From Flaccisagitta enflata (lineage: Eukaryota; Chaetognatha; Sagittoidea; Aphragmophora): 64,000 nt of DNA. The notes below the pieces were generated by a model. It was given only the letters and a program-made list of their open reading frames with translations, did no database searches and was not told the origin of the DNA. The position numbers and the translations under genes were made by a program. Shown here piece after piece: positions 22,480 to 51,500 of this stretch (the first letter of the stretch is position 1; every line of letters starts with the position of its first letter). The stretch covers positions 2,976,001 to 3,040,000 of the forward strand of contig OZ231127.1 of the NCBI GenBank assembly GCA_965153355.1, given 5' to 3'.

Positions 22480-23256
22480 CATTTTTCACGCGACTCTATA
22501 ACCCGCTGTGTCCCTCCGTCGGTCAGTCTGTAACATATTGCTTTCTCGGCGTTTACCAGGATTTTTTGCATCACTGATCCTACAGGGTGTTCAATCTCAA
22601 AGTGAGAAAGTAAAAAACTTACATTTCTAAACGCACTTGGTTAGTGATTTCAAACCGTTTTTCTTTTGTAGTAATATATTTGACATTTTTTGTGTACAAA
22701 TTTCATTGGTCTAGCTTAAATAGTTAGTCCACAACGTCAATTTGAAGTAAAACAAATGTTTAGAGTTGAAGCTCAAAAACTCAAATTTTTTTCACACTGT
22801 TTTTCAATCTTCTGCTTTTAATTCTCAAACGGCTTGATAACGGGTGCCAGATTGATCTCAGATGTGAGCATTTTCGAATTATACTTCATTTGAGACCAAT
22901 CTGGCATTTTTAGCTCCAACCGTTTAGAAATGAGAGAAATTTTAAGAAAAACTATCATGATCAAAATGAGAGTTTTTAGCTCAAACTTTATATACTTGTT
23001 TTACTTTAAATTGATGTTGCGGACAACTATCAAGGCTAGACCAATGAAATTTTTATACAAAAAACTACCAACATATAATATTGCAAGAGAAAAATGATTT
23101 AATATCACTGACTGGTTGCGTTTAGGAACTAAAGCTTCTTGTACTTTTCCCACTTTGAGATAAAACACGGGGTAAGTGCTTGATGAGCCATTTTTATCAC
23201 TGCCCCTCCCCACCTGTACGCGACATCAGTATCTGTGCATGCGGTCTTGTTTAGTC
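22480..23256 (+). mobile_element. HINE-like element split by a 580-bp foldback
   Basis: The 5' half (CACGCGACTCTATAACCCGC, GTCCCTCCGTCGGTCAG, up to TTGCATCACTGATCCTAC) stops near 22585. The 3' half resumes near 23195 (CACTGCCCCTCCCCACCTGT ACGCGACATCAGTA...GCGGTCTTGTTT). The intervening sequence has long inverted arms. Confidence 0.7.
22588..23170. mobile_element. Foldback element nested in a HINE-like copy
   Basis: The left arm TCTCAAAGTGAGAAAGTAAA...TTCTAAACGCACTTGGTTAG is inverse to the right end ...CTGACTGGTTGCGTTTAGGA...TTTTCCCACTTTGAGA. The centre (22855-22915) is a second palindrome, GCCAGATTGATCTCAGATG against CATTTGAGACCAATCTGGC. Confidence 0.75.
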
Positions 23257-23397
23257 GCAGCCTAGCGACTCTTTGTGAGGCTTTGTCCGTCCGTCTGTCC
23301 ACCAGACCGTTATGCTCGCGTTGGAAGGTGGAATTCGCGCGTTATGGTGCCGCGTGTAAGTGGGAGAAGGTGTTTGCAACGACAAGAACAAATGAGC

Positions 23398-23565
23398 ATC
23401 CATTGATGAAGCACAAACATCACTTATGGATACACATGCATTTATTGAATTATGAGCAAGCCAAATTGTTCGAAAATTCAGACTATTTTCCATCAATAAA
23501 TGTATGTGTATCCATATACCCATAAGTGATGTTTGTGCTTCATTAATGATTACTCTCCATTACAT
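23398..23565. repeat. Hairpin repeat (GAAGCACAAACATCACTTATG arms)
   Basis: TTGATGAAGCACAAACATCA, CTTATGGATACACATGCATT and TATTGAA are mirrored by TCAATAAATGTATGTGTATC...CATAAGTGATGTTTGTGCTT CATTAA. Confidence 0.8.
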
Positions 23566-23633
23566 ATGATGTCTCTGAAAGAAAAATGAGCATCCAAAAA
23601 TGGCAACTACTGTGATAGGTGGAACAATATCCC

Positions 23634-24071
23634 TTACAGACTGAATGAAAATACAACGAGAGCAGTCCAGAAGCGTGACCCAAATCTATAGCAGTACCCC
23701 CTACAGCCCATTCAGGAGTTGCTATATGGTCATGTAGGGTACCAATCGAAAGCTTATGTTAATACAAGTGGCGCCATCGGAGCGATTTGGAAGATTCAGC
23801 TCAGTTCATGAGATACAGCTCTTGAAGGGGGTCAAAATTCGCTGTTTTGAAGAGTGTTGAAAAAAGCCTAATTTGAGCCCTTCTGCAGCCTGTATCTCCG
23901 TAACTAGGAGGAAATTGAAAAATCGCTTCGATGGCGCCACTTATATTAACATAAGCACTTGATTGATACCCTATTTGGCCTCATATCACTTACTGTATGG
24001 GCTGTAGGGGGTACTGCTATAGATTGGGGTAACTTCTCGCGACTGCTCTTGTTGTATTTTCATGCAGTCTG
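23634..24071. mobile_element. GGCGCCAC-family foldback element (copy 2)
   Basis: The outer arms ACAGACTG...AAAATACAACGAGAGCAGTC and GACTGCTCTTGTTGTATTTT...CAGTCTGT enclose the conserved inner pair CAAGTGGCGCCATCGGAGCG and CGCTTCGATGGCGCCACTTA and the family's CTACAGCCCAT / ATGGGCTGTAGGGGGTA motif. Confidence 0.85.
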
Positions 24072-24177
24072 TACTCTACCCCATATGTAACATTCAATTA
24101 CAACACGACTTCTCAAGTCTGGGTGGGCAAGGTTAACAAAGAAGTCCACTAGGCAATGAGGCACCCCGTAATCTGGG

Positions 24178-24402
24178 GTGAGATTAAACCCCGGGGGTTG
24201 CTGGGGGTTGCTGGGGGTTGCTGGGGATTGCTTGGGGTTTCTCGGGGTTAACCCAAGTAAACCACGAGCAACCCAAGCTCGGGGTTTGCTCGGGGTTTGC
24301 ATTGTTAGAAACAATGACTACACTATGACAAATAACAACATCAACCCCAAGCAAACCCAAGAAAAACCCAAGCGATTCCAGGCAACCTCGGGTTTTTATC
24401 TC
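24178..24402. mobile_element. Small TIR element with GGGGTTGCT/AACCCAAGC core
   Basis: GTGAGATTAAACCCC at the left and GGGTTTTTATCTCAC at the right. The interior is GGGGGTTGCT repeats on one side and AACCCAAGCA repeats on the other, so the whole can fold. Confidence 0.6.
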
Positions 24403-24551
24403 ACTGCTTTACGTTACAGATTACCTGGTGTGAGGGCCTAAAAAGTAATTGCGTGCATTACCTACGAACCAAAGTATTGAAGTTTACAACGAGTCACGTA
24501 GCCCATCAACGCGACGCGCTATTTCTTTCAGTGATCCTATTTCAATATCAG

Positions 24552-31802
<7,251 letters not shown>

Positions 31803-32033
31803 GGGCGCGTTTCTAGTGAGGACCAAAATCGCGTTTCATCCCATATAATGCGTTTACAGCGTGAACGCATTTTATTTAATAAACTTCAACCGTCCTACGA
31901 GGGAGTGAGCAAAGTGAGTGAGCCAGCCCGTAAACGCAGCTTAGCGAAGTGAGTGAATGGAGTGAGCTTTGCGAGTGACTGAATGTAGCAAGCGACCAAG
32001 TGGTCCATTAAATCTAAAAACTAGAAACACCCT
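31803..32033. mobile_element. Small TIR-like element next to the fukutin stop codon
   Basis: GGGCGCGTTTCTAGTGAGGA at the left and CTAGAAACACCCTC at the right are inverse-related. The interior has GAGTGAGCAAAGTGAGTGAG repeats. The end is immediately 3' of the TAA. Confidence 0.45.
31878..31883 (+). terminator. Putative polyadenylation signal AATAAA (fukutin-like, version 2)
   Basis: TTTAATAAACTT 76 nt after the stop codon at 31802. Confidence 0.5.
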
Positions 32034-32036
32034 CTG

Positions 32037-32442
32037 TACACATGGACGCAAAATACAAGGTGTGGAGGCGCCATAAGTTCTAGCATACCCCCCTACAAAC
32101 AGTTCAGCTTGTTCAAATCTTTTATTTAAATTTATTTTGAGTACCTATAAGGAACATAAATGGCGTCATCAGAGCGATTTTTGAATTTTTATCTAAAACC
32201 CCCAAAATTTACCCTTTTCTACCCTTTTTTCAGCCTTTGGCGGAGCAGCCATTTTAGGGGCAAAATGGTTAAATTTGAGGGTTCAAAACAGAACTTCAAA
32301 AATCGCTCTGATGATGCCATTTATATACCCCTTAAGTTCTCAAAACAACTTAAAAGTTGATAATTAATGCAGCTGAATTGGCTGTAGGGGGGTATGCTAA
32401 AACTTATGTGCCCCCACACCTTGTATTTTGCTTCCGTGTGTA
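32037..32442. mobile_element. GGCGCCAC-family foldback element (copy 3)
   Basis: CACATGGACGCAAAATACAA GGTGTGG and CCACACCTTGTATTTTGCTT CCGTGTG form the outer ends, flanked by TA on each side. The inner arms are ATGGCGTCATCAGAGCGATT and ATCGCTCTGATGATGCCATT. Confidence 0.85.
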
Positions 32443-32444
32443 GA

Positions 32445-33390
32445 TGTACCCTTTCGTACATCCCTATCAGTCTCGTTTCCCACATTTCCTACTGTTTCTA
32501 TCCTTACATCTTTTCACTGTCCCGCGAGGACTTTGTGACATGAGCAAAACGTGGTTGTTTGCGATAACCGTGCGCGACCCGTTGCTTTACCCAGCACTCA
32601 CTTATTTCTCATGCAATGATGGACTTGCTCAGTTTTTTACATTAAATGTTTTTGTTAAAGATGACGAGACTTCTCAATTGCATATTAACATCAGTTCTCC
32701 AATTATTAAGACGGTAGCGCAACGACTTTGTTACCGCTGGTAAGAAACAATACAAAATACAAAATTACAAATACCTAATAACAGAAATCCTGCGAGCATT
32801 TCTTGGTATATTACACATAAATTTCTAGTTCTATGTTGTATTATATTGTATTCAATTGGTATTGTATAGCTGACAAAAATGCTTTATAGCTCAGGCCTGA
32901 CCGTGACTAACCGTGTATCCGGGCTAGTTCTTACTAATGACAAAAGTGGTCAAAATACTCAGGTCACTCGTTATCTGTCTGAAGAAAGATAGAACCTCAC
33001 TGCTTTTTTTTGCGCCCGGTCTCGCAAACTTCTTATTATGGTCGGCATTATGCAATTAGGTGTTAACGATGGTATCCTTGCAAAGGCACTATTTCGCCCT
33101 CATTACTTGGGCATACATATTACTGGAGATGCAACTCGCATTTTGAAAGGAACTGAGAGAGTGGAACCAGGAATAAAACTTTTAATAAAACTAACATAAC
33201 AAACAAAATTTCAGTAAGGCGCATTTAGGCTGGTGTGACTAGTGGCAATTCATTTACAAAGCACAAAATAGGAAGAAGAAATAGTCAGAAAGATCTTAAG
33301 GGCATTACGCCAGAGGCAAAATGGAGGATTCGGTTGATAAAAATCCCGATGGCGCAAGGAATTTCATATTTGCTCGCAGACCTAACATTT
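32445..33390. other. No supported gene
   Basis: Only a HINE-like 3' fragment (32893-32926, CGTGACTAACCGTGTATCCG GGCTAGTTC) was recognised. Open frames here show no known domain. Confidence 0.5.
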
Positions 33391-33402
33391 CCTGCGACTG
33401 CA

Positions 33403-34410
33403 TAGAACAGTCTGTACAGAACAGTCTGTACAGAACAGTCTGTACAGAACAGTCTGTACAGAACAGTCTGTATAGAACAGTCTGTATAGAACAGTCTGTA
33501 TAGAACAGTCTGTATAGAACAGTCTGTATAGAACAGTCTGTATAGAACAGTCTGTATAGAACAGTCTGTATAGAACAGTCTGTATAGAACAGTCTGTATA
33601 GAACAGTCTGTATAGAACAGTCTGTATAGAACAGTCTGCACAAAACAGTCTGTATAGAACAGTCTGCACAAAACAGTCTGCACAAAACAGTCTGCACAGA
33701 ACAGTCTGTACAGAACAGTCTGTACAGAACAGTCTGTACAGAACAGTCTGTACAGAACAGTCTGTACAGAACAGTCTGTACAGAACAGTCTGTACAGAAC
33801 AGTCTGTACAGAACAGTCTGTACAGAACAGTCTGTATAGAACAGTCTGTATAGAACAGTCTGTATAGAACAGTCTGTATAGAACAGTCTGTATAGAACAG
33901 TCTGTATAGAACAGTCTGTATAGAACAGTCTGTATAGAACAGTCTGTATAGAACAGTCTGTATAGAACAGTCTGTATAGAACAGTCTGTATAGAACAGTC
34001 TGTATAGAACAGTCTGTATAGAACAGTCTGTATAGAACAGTCTGTATAGAACAGTCTGTATAGAACAGTCTGTATAGAACAGTCTGTACAGAACAGTCTG
34101 CACAAAACAGTCTGCACAGAACAGTCTGCACAGAACAGTCTGCACAGAACAGTCTGCACAGAACAGTCTGTACAGAACAGTCTGTACAGAACAGTCTGTA
34201 CAGAACAGTCTGTACAGAACAGTCTGTACAGAACAGTCTGTACAGAACAGTCTGTACAGAACAGTCTGTACAGAACAGTCTGTACAGAACAGTCTGTACA
34301 GAACAGTCTGTACAGAACAGTCTGTACAGAACAGTCTGTACAGAACAGTCTGTACAGGACAGTCTGTACAGGACAGTCTGTACAGGACAGTCTGTACAGG
34401 ACAGTCCAGT
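33403..34410. repeat. 14-bp satellite (GAACAGTCTGTAYA), about 72 copies
   Basis: Tandem units GAACAGTCTGTACA, GAACAGTCTGTATA and AAACAGTCTGCACA arranged in homogeneous blocks (TACA, TATA, mixed CACA, TACA, TATA, CACA, TACA, then GGACAG at the end). CTGTACAG is palindromic. Because three 14-bp units make 42 nt, all frames repeat every 14 codons and stay open; the long Q-T-V-L-Y-R-L-F frames are artefacts. Confidence 0.97.
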
Positions 34411-34810
34411 CCGATTTGCTAAAACTTGAAAGCCACTTTAATCACGAAAAAATGGAACAAAATGGGCGTCATTCTTCAATGAACGCAAGAATATCCACTC
34501 GACCAAAGTACGAATACACGACAAAAGACACAAAGCACTGCAAACGCACGCATTTTTTGACACTAGCAACAGACAATCGATTTGTATTCACATACGTTAA
34601 CAAAGTATGACACTATGACACGTGAACAAAGTGATCAAAATGAACATAACAGCTGTATGTAGCTCGGCGTCTCGATTAACGCGAGAACCGAATGAAAATT
34701 AGTTGTTGCACAAACCCCACCGCAGTTGGTAGCTGCAGTCGATTTACAAAAGAAAGAGTGAAAAAGTCGTTATCAACTGTTTCTTTCATTTTCCCCGAGC
34801 TTCGGCGTTG

Positions 34811-44940
<10,130 letters not shown>

Positions 44941-45355
44941 TTTAACAACAGTTTTGCGCTGAGGTCAAATGTTAGAGTGTGTGTGTCTCTCTCTCTCAAG
45001 GCACAAATGGTGTAGAGACCAAAAATAGGTCTCACATTCACTGTAGTTCTTTTTTTATATAAAAGAAGATTGAAATAATTAACGGGAGGGAGGAAAAAAA
45101 CACCAAACAAAATATCCACAGATGGGACAAACAAAACATAATTGCCAACAGCAACGGAAGAATTTGAAATGTATGCAAGTAATAAACAATGTCAATGGCA
45201 GTTGAAATGGTAATGGATGGTTATTGGTTAAACCATGAAAAAGTCATAGTTAGGCTCCGGAAAAAGAAGCAGGAGATCAATGTGTCAAAAGAGTTCATTC
45301 TAATTCGTAGTCTGGAGCCCATGAGCTGAAAAAAAGGGCAAGAAAGAGGGGACAT

Positions 45356-45361
45356 TTTATT
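45356..45361 (-). terminator. Putative NEMP polyadenylation signal AATAAA
   Basis: AATAAA on the minus strand, about 222 nt after the NEMP stop codon. The cwf21 gene begins about 400 nt further on. Confidence 0.4.
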
Positions 45362-45582
45362 CACTATCAATGAAGATTTGATCGGTAGATAATGAAGAAC
45401 GGAACGGATGGAGGCACGTAAAGCTAGTTTCAGACGATCGGTTGTCCGTTACAAGTTCTTTAGATCGCGTTTCCGAAAAGGGTTAGTCCCCTCCTGAGGA
45501 ATTGCTAAATGGCTAAATATTCATGTCGTCGGAATTGAGAGGTCAAGAGAGAGAACCGCCCTAGTCTGAGAAGCATAAGCCA

Positions 45583-48500
45583 TTAGGAATCAAATGAGGA
45601 TCCGAGTTGGAAATGCAGGTCGTCGTCGGATAAATCTTCGTCGTCGGTCAACTCCGGTTGCGGGTCGCTTTCGTACTCCAACACCTGGAAAATCGAAAGT
45701 GAAATTTTGCCTTTATTCTCATCTATTGTAAATTGTAAATGACTGATCAATCGAGTTGTTTAGTGCGCTAATGATATCAATGATAACGAGGACGAAATTC
45801 TTTCACTGATATTCCACCATCAAACAAACAGCAAAAGGCCCTCTACATTATCCAATATAGAGTGATGAAAAAACAAGGCTGGATAGTGGATACACGACTG
45901 CCCCAGACGCGTGCGGGTGAGCAGGGGCCATATATCTGAGGTTTCCAGGGCATTTGGGCACGAGCAGAACGGTCAAAGAAAGTAAAGTGTGACCAACCAA
46001 CCGACCGACCGACGGAAAAAGGCGGGGTGTAGAGTTGCGTAACACGCGACTAAAAATTTCATCAAAATCGAACACGATTCACTTTCAAACGAACCTCTTC
46101 ATCTGAGAGATGAGAATTGCCTTCAACGAAGGCAGCCAGGCGCTGAGGAGTTTTGACTCGAGAGATCGTCTTCCAAGCGTTGCAGTCCGGGGATCTAAAC
46201 ATCAGATCGGAGATCGGCAGAGGGGGGGGGGGGAGAGGAGAAGAAGGGGGGATGAAAGAACGCATGAGAATGGTAAAGCAGGCAGCGGGAGAGAATCCTC
46301 TGATAGGCCTCAAAGAGCTATGATCAGGCCTTTTTTTAGAGCGAGCCCGCGAGCCCGTGGCTCTCTGTTTTGTTGTCGGGCTCTCTGGTTTCGCTGGCTC
46401 TGAGCCCGGCTGGCTCTCTCAAAATTGAAACCATGATTTGAATTCAAATGGATTGGATATTCTCGTAAAATCATAAGAAGAAAACCCAATTCAAAAGCTA
46501 CAAGAGTGACTGAAATGAACTTCTACCATAGTCACCTCATCAAATGTAAATCGATCAACAAGTAAAGCGTCTCATTTTTTATGTAAATGCGTTGAATATT
46601 GATGGTATAAAAAGTTGGAATGAGATGATTTTTGCTTCCCTTAAAAACGATTTATTTCTATTATGAGAGAGATGTAAAATTATCATTGAAAGATGACAGC
46701 GTCATGAGGCTCACTTATTCTTTAAAAATGGAGCAAAATGTTCAGTTTTTCAAGTCGTTTGCATGCGACTTTATCATCCACTATGTTGGGCGGTTTGTCC
46801 ATCTGTTGGTCTGTCCGTCTGTTGGTCAATCCATTCATTTGTTGGTCCATCTATTGGTCGGTGACACTGTCTTTTGGCACTTCTCCTACCCAAATATTTT
46901 TAGCAAATTTCCTCACTACCCCTGCCCGCCCACACACAATTAAGGTAGCCTTCCATACAGCATTGTTTTTTTGCCGTCGGGCTCTGTAAAATTGTGAGGA
47001 GAGAGCCCGGTTGGCTCTGCCAAAAAAATTACTAAAAAAAGGCCTGGCTATGATGTTTGGCGAAATCTGTTGAAGAAAGCTACTACGGGGGATTTCTCAT
47101 TAACATTTCTGTTATTTTCTTAGTTCTAATGCTAGATCTTTATCGAGCGTCTGGAAGAACTGCAAAATATCTCAAGGTGTGTCGCGCCGTTACACACCAG
47201 GCCTCGCGTTGCTCCTAGTCTGGGCCGGAACAACCTATAGGCACAATAGGCACTGCCTAGGGCCCCGCGCCCAAGGGGGGCCCCGCGCCTCAGGGGGGAA
47301 AGGAGAAAAATAGGGAGAAAGAAAGAAAAGGAAAGGAAAAAAAGGAGCAGGGAAAGAGGAAGAAAAAGGGGAAGAAAAGGGGGAAGAAAAAGGGGAAGAA
47401 AAAAAAAAAGAAAAAGAAGAAGAAGAAAAGAAAAGAAAAAAGAGACAGAGGAAAGGAATGAGATTTTTTTTCTTTGGAGAAATCTGCGCTCATTGCTACT
47501 TTGTTTTCTCTCAAAAAAATTTCAAGCAAAAGTAAAGAATCTTTATAAGAAAATATGCTGAGTTTATCCCTTGCTTTGGTCATTCCTTAAATTTGGTTGG
47601 AAGTTTTGCTGCTAAAAGCTGCTCACAGACTGTTCTCTTCTTCACACTTCTTGCAAGCCTCTTTTTTTTCTGTCTCAACCTATCGCTGGAAAATACTGAT
47701 AGCTGCCATAAATGAGGGCTTGCCACAAGGTCAAGCATTGACACTTAAAATACTTAGTGGTACACGCTGGGCAGAGCAAGCTGATGCTACACAAGCACTA
47801 TATCAAAGCTGTTTAAAGGTTGTTAAACTTTTTGAAAAAATGGCAGTGGATCCTGCATTTACACCGTATTTAAATCAAAATGGCAAATAGTAAACCTTTG
47901 TAGCTCCAAAACCACTAGCCCAGAGGCCTTCAAATTTTTAGTGAATGTTGGTAACAAGTTACCATTTTATCATGCAAAAACCAAGATTTTCATTCTGAAT
48001 AGTTTGGTCAGTAAAATAAACGGAATAGGCCAAATTTTCAAGGCTTAATCTTTTTTCCTTGTTTTATTTGAGAAGACTTGTCTTTATCCATATACAGATG
48101 TCAAAGAAATTGAGCTAGAACTCCGGGGTTGGTCTCAAATGATAGGAAATTTTTCAAAGATTACACATTTACCAAGAAAAGTTGAAAAAAGTTAGAAATA
48201 TTTTGAGGTTATCATTGGTTTTTGACAATCATTGCTGAAATCCAGAATGTCAATCATTTGAAAATCATTCAAATCTTCATAAATATAATAAAATGATGAA
48301 AATTTTAAGCAGAACTTATATTCATGATTTGTTACTCTTCTTTTCAGACCAACCCCAGGGTCCAAGCTTGCTTAACCAGGAAAAAATCAATGAAGAAAAA
48401 GATTCTTCCAAGTGTAGCTGGGAGAAATTGATTTTTTTCCATGAAATTGATGGCTTTTCAATGCTTTAATGACCCCCAATCTATTCAGTATTAAAATCTG

Positions 48501-51500
48501 AGTTTTGGCATGACAAAATGGTCAGTTGTTACCAACATTCACTGAAAATTTGAAGGCTTTCAGGCTAGTAGTTTTGGAGCTACAAAGGTTTACTATTTAC
48601 CATTTCGATTTAAAGGCGGTGTAAGGCAGATGCTCAACTTCAAGCTGCCGGTTTTGCAAAGAATATGAAAAAATTAGAAACATGCTTTATGATTATTTTT
48701 TGGAACAAAGTTCTTCAACAATTTCAAAAGATTAGTGCTTCTTTACAAGCTGAGGACCTGTGCCTAAATACAGCTAATTATATGCTTGAGTCCCTGTCAC
48801 TTTTCATTGAGTCTTTGCAAGGTGATTTTTTATCCTTTGAGGCTGAAGCCAAAACACTTACTGATTGTGAAACCTATGAAAGGCAACGAAGGAGAAACCC
48901 TTGTTTTGTTGATTCAGACAATCAGACAGGGCCAGACCATGTGTCCTCATTTGAAGACAGTACCTTTAAGGTTATTCTCCATTGTTTAAAATCTGATCTG
49001 CATAAAAGACAGAATGCCTAAAAAAACCAAGCAATCTTTTTGGTTTTTTGAAAAATCTGGACAAGGCCAATAACAAAAAGATTGGAGAATGTTCCCAAAG
49101 CTTAGTCATGGCTTATCCTGAAGATCTTGAAGATGACCTCAGTGAAGAACTGATTCAATTTTCAGCTCTTTTAAAAACGGATTTTGGGGCAGATATGGAT
49201 AAAAAAAGAATAAAGAGGTACAAATGTACAAACTCTTTAAAGAAAATGGACTTGAATCAGCCTATCCCAATGTCAACATAGTGCTGCGCATATATCTCTC
49301 CCTCATGGTAACTAATTGTAGTGGTGAAAGGTCCTTCTCAAAATTAAAACGTGTGAAAAATGAGCAACAAACTACTCTTGGCCAAGACAAACTTAATCAC
49401 CTTACTCTACTGAGTATTGAGCATGAGCTGTTAGACGAGATAGAGGTGAAAAATATAATAAAGAAATTTGCTTTGCAAAAGGCTAGAAAACAACCAATGT
49501 AAACTGAAAAGCCACGCAACCAGTTGCCTCAAAATGAGTTTTTCTTACCTGTTCAATAAATCTTGTATGTATATTAAGTGATAAATTTTTTGGCTTTTCG
49601 GCCTCAAAATGTTGTGTATTCAACAAAGAATAGACATGTTTTACAAAGAGACTCATGCATCATTTTTCTCTAGATTGAGAACTAAACTGGCTGAAAGAAA
49701 TTTTAGATTTTATTGTGCTCATGCTGATGCTTGTGCACTGTTAATTGTGATGTTTCATATTATCCATTCAATGGATTTTCAGTACCATGGCTGTCTCAAT
49801 CATTGGAGTCCTTGCTAAGCTCAATATTACTTTTAGCACTTGAAAACAAGAAATACTTTTTCTGTCTTTTTTTATCTAGCATGGAGTTATCACACCATAC
49901 ACTGACGCATCAATTTAATCATCTGTGCTTGTCTACACATATTATCATAGTATGCATATATATTTTACATATTCATGACATGATCAAAAGTTGCTTGTCC
50001 ACGCCATTTGCTTGTGCAATGGTCTTTTCTGATGCTTTTGCATTGATATCGTTCATGCTAATGAACAGGCTTCAGCATTATTCTTTTACAGGTTAAGCAC
50101 TAAAACAATGAACCTTGAATAAGAAAATATTTTATGAGTGGCTTTTTATTCCTCTGGACCATTTGCTTGTGCAGTGGTCAAACTAATTATGGTTTCATAC
50201 TGAGCTTGAGTAGGATCAAAAGTTGCTTATATGCACGCCATTTGCTTGTGCAATGGTCTTTTCTGATGCTTTTGCATTGATATTATTTATGCTAATGAAT
50301 AAGCTTCAGCTTTATTCGTTTATAGAAAGCCTTAGATTTCAAGGTGCTTAAGCTTATGCTTGAGCTCCGTTGATCAAAATGGTCCATGATACCCATTCAA
50401 TGGATTCCAAGTAACATGGCTGTCTTAATCATTGGAGTTTCAGGTTAAGCACTACAACACTGAACCTTGAATAAGGAAATATTCTATGAGTGGCTTTTTA
50501 TTCCCCTGGACCATTTGCTTGTGCAGTAGTCAAATTCATTGTGCTTTCATACTAAGCTTGAACAGGATCAAAAGTTGCTTCTTTGCACGCCATTTGCTTG
50601 TGCAATGGTCTTTTCTGATGCTTTTGCATTGATATTATTTATGCCAATGAATAAGCTTCAGCATTATTTGTTTATAGAAAGCCTTTCAAGGTGCTTAAGC
50701 TTATGCTTGAGCTCTGTTGATTTGGATGGTCCATGATATCCATTCAATGGATTCCGAGTTACATGGCTGTCTTAATCATTAGAGTTTCAGGCTAAGCACT
50801 ACAACACTGAACCTTGAATAAAAATATTTTTTGAGTGTCTTTTTATTCCTCTGGACTACTTGCTTGGGCAAATTAATAGTGCTTTCATACTGAGCTTTAA
50901 CAGGATCATTAGTTGCTTATGGACTCCATTTCCTTGTGCAATGGTCTCATTATGTTTTTGCATTGAGTGTTAGAATTCTTGATCAAACAGCTATGGCATT
51001 ATCTTAATTACAAGAGGCAATATAAATATTTTGCCTCAATCATATGTTTGCTTCAACCTTGCAACATGTTGCGTCTAGTGGGGGGCCCCACTACCTTAAG
51101 TGCCTAGGGCCCCGCACACGGTTGTTCCGGCCCAGCTCCTAGTCCAATGAAGGTCGGCCCCGCTACTTCCCATTGCCGGTCAGAATGTAAGACTGTCGTC
51201 TCCACAATGTCCACAGTGTTGATGAAGGTCTCTATAGACTCCACGCACAAGGTTTCTCTCCTGCCCTTTGTTGCAAGGAGAGTCGGCAAGCTGCGCCAAT
51301 GTAAAATCTAGAAGATGATGCTCGAGTGTATAGCAAGAGTTGGCGTCATCAGCTGCGGACAAGCCGGAAGAGGTGTCTCCCTAGCTCGGGGACAATCTGA
51401 CTGATAGTGTCAGAATCGCCAATAATCAATACAGAACGCTACCGAGAGAAGGAATTCCTTGCTTTTTCACTGCAAACTAAATAACTGAATAAGTTTTCAT

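Larger units (their letters stand above)
47220..51135 (+). mobile_element. hAT transposon (Tip100/ZMYM-like), decayed, 3.9 kb
   Basis: TIR CTGGGCCGGAACAACC at the left and GGTTGTTCCGGCCCAG at the right (one mismatch possible in the subterminal part), flanked by the 8-bp duplication CTCCTAGT (47212-47219, 51136-51143). Subterminal TGCCTAGGGCCCCGC occurs at both ends in inverse. It contains a broken transposase gene, a nested foldback and an approximately 340-bp tandem repeat. It lies in the large NEMP intron between the exons at 52111 and 46194. Confidence 0.93.

Noticed and set aside
33285-34159. Minus-strand frames of about 285 codons of TDCSIQTVLYRLF-type repeats
   Set aside because: Three frames overlap in the same 14-bp satellite and encode the same rotating peptide; an artefact of a unit without stops.
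33403-34410. Regular short repeats considered as a CRISPR array
   Set aside because: Units are contiguous 14-mers without spacers, in a eukaryotic genome.
45296-45345. Possible extra minus-strand exon after the acceptor-like TTTTTTTCAG near 45329
   Set aside because: The phase-matched frame ends after a few codons and the NEMP stop is already reached upstream; no homology seen.
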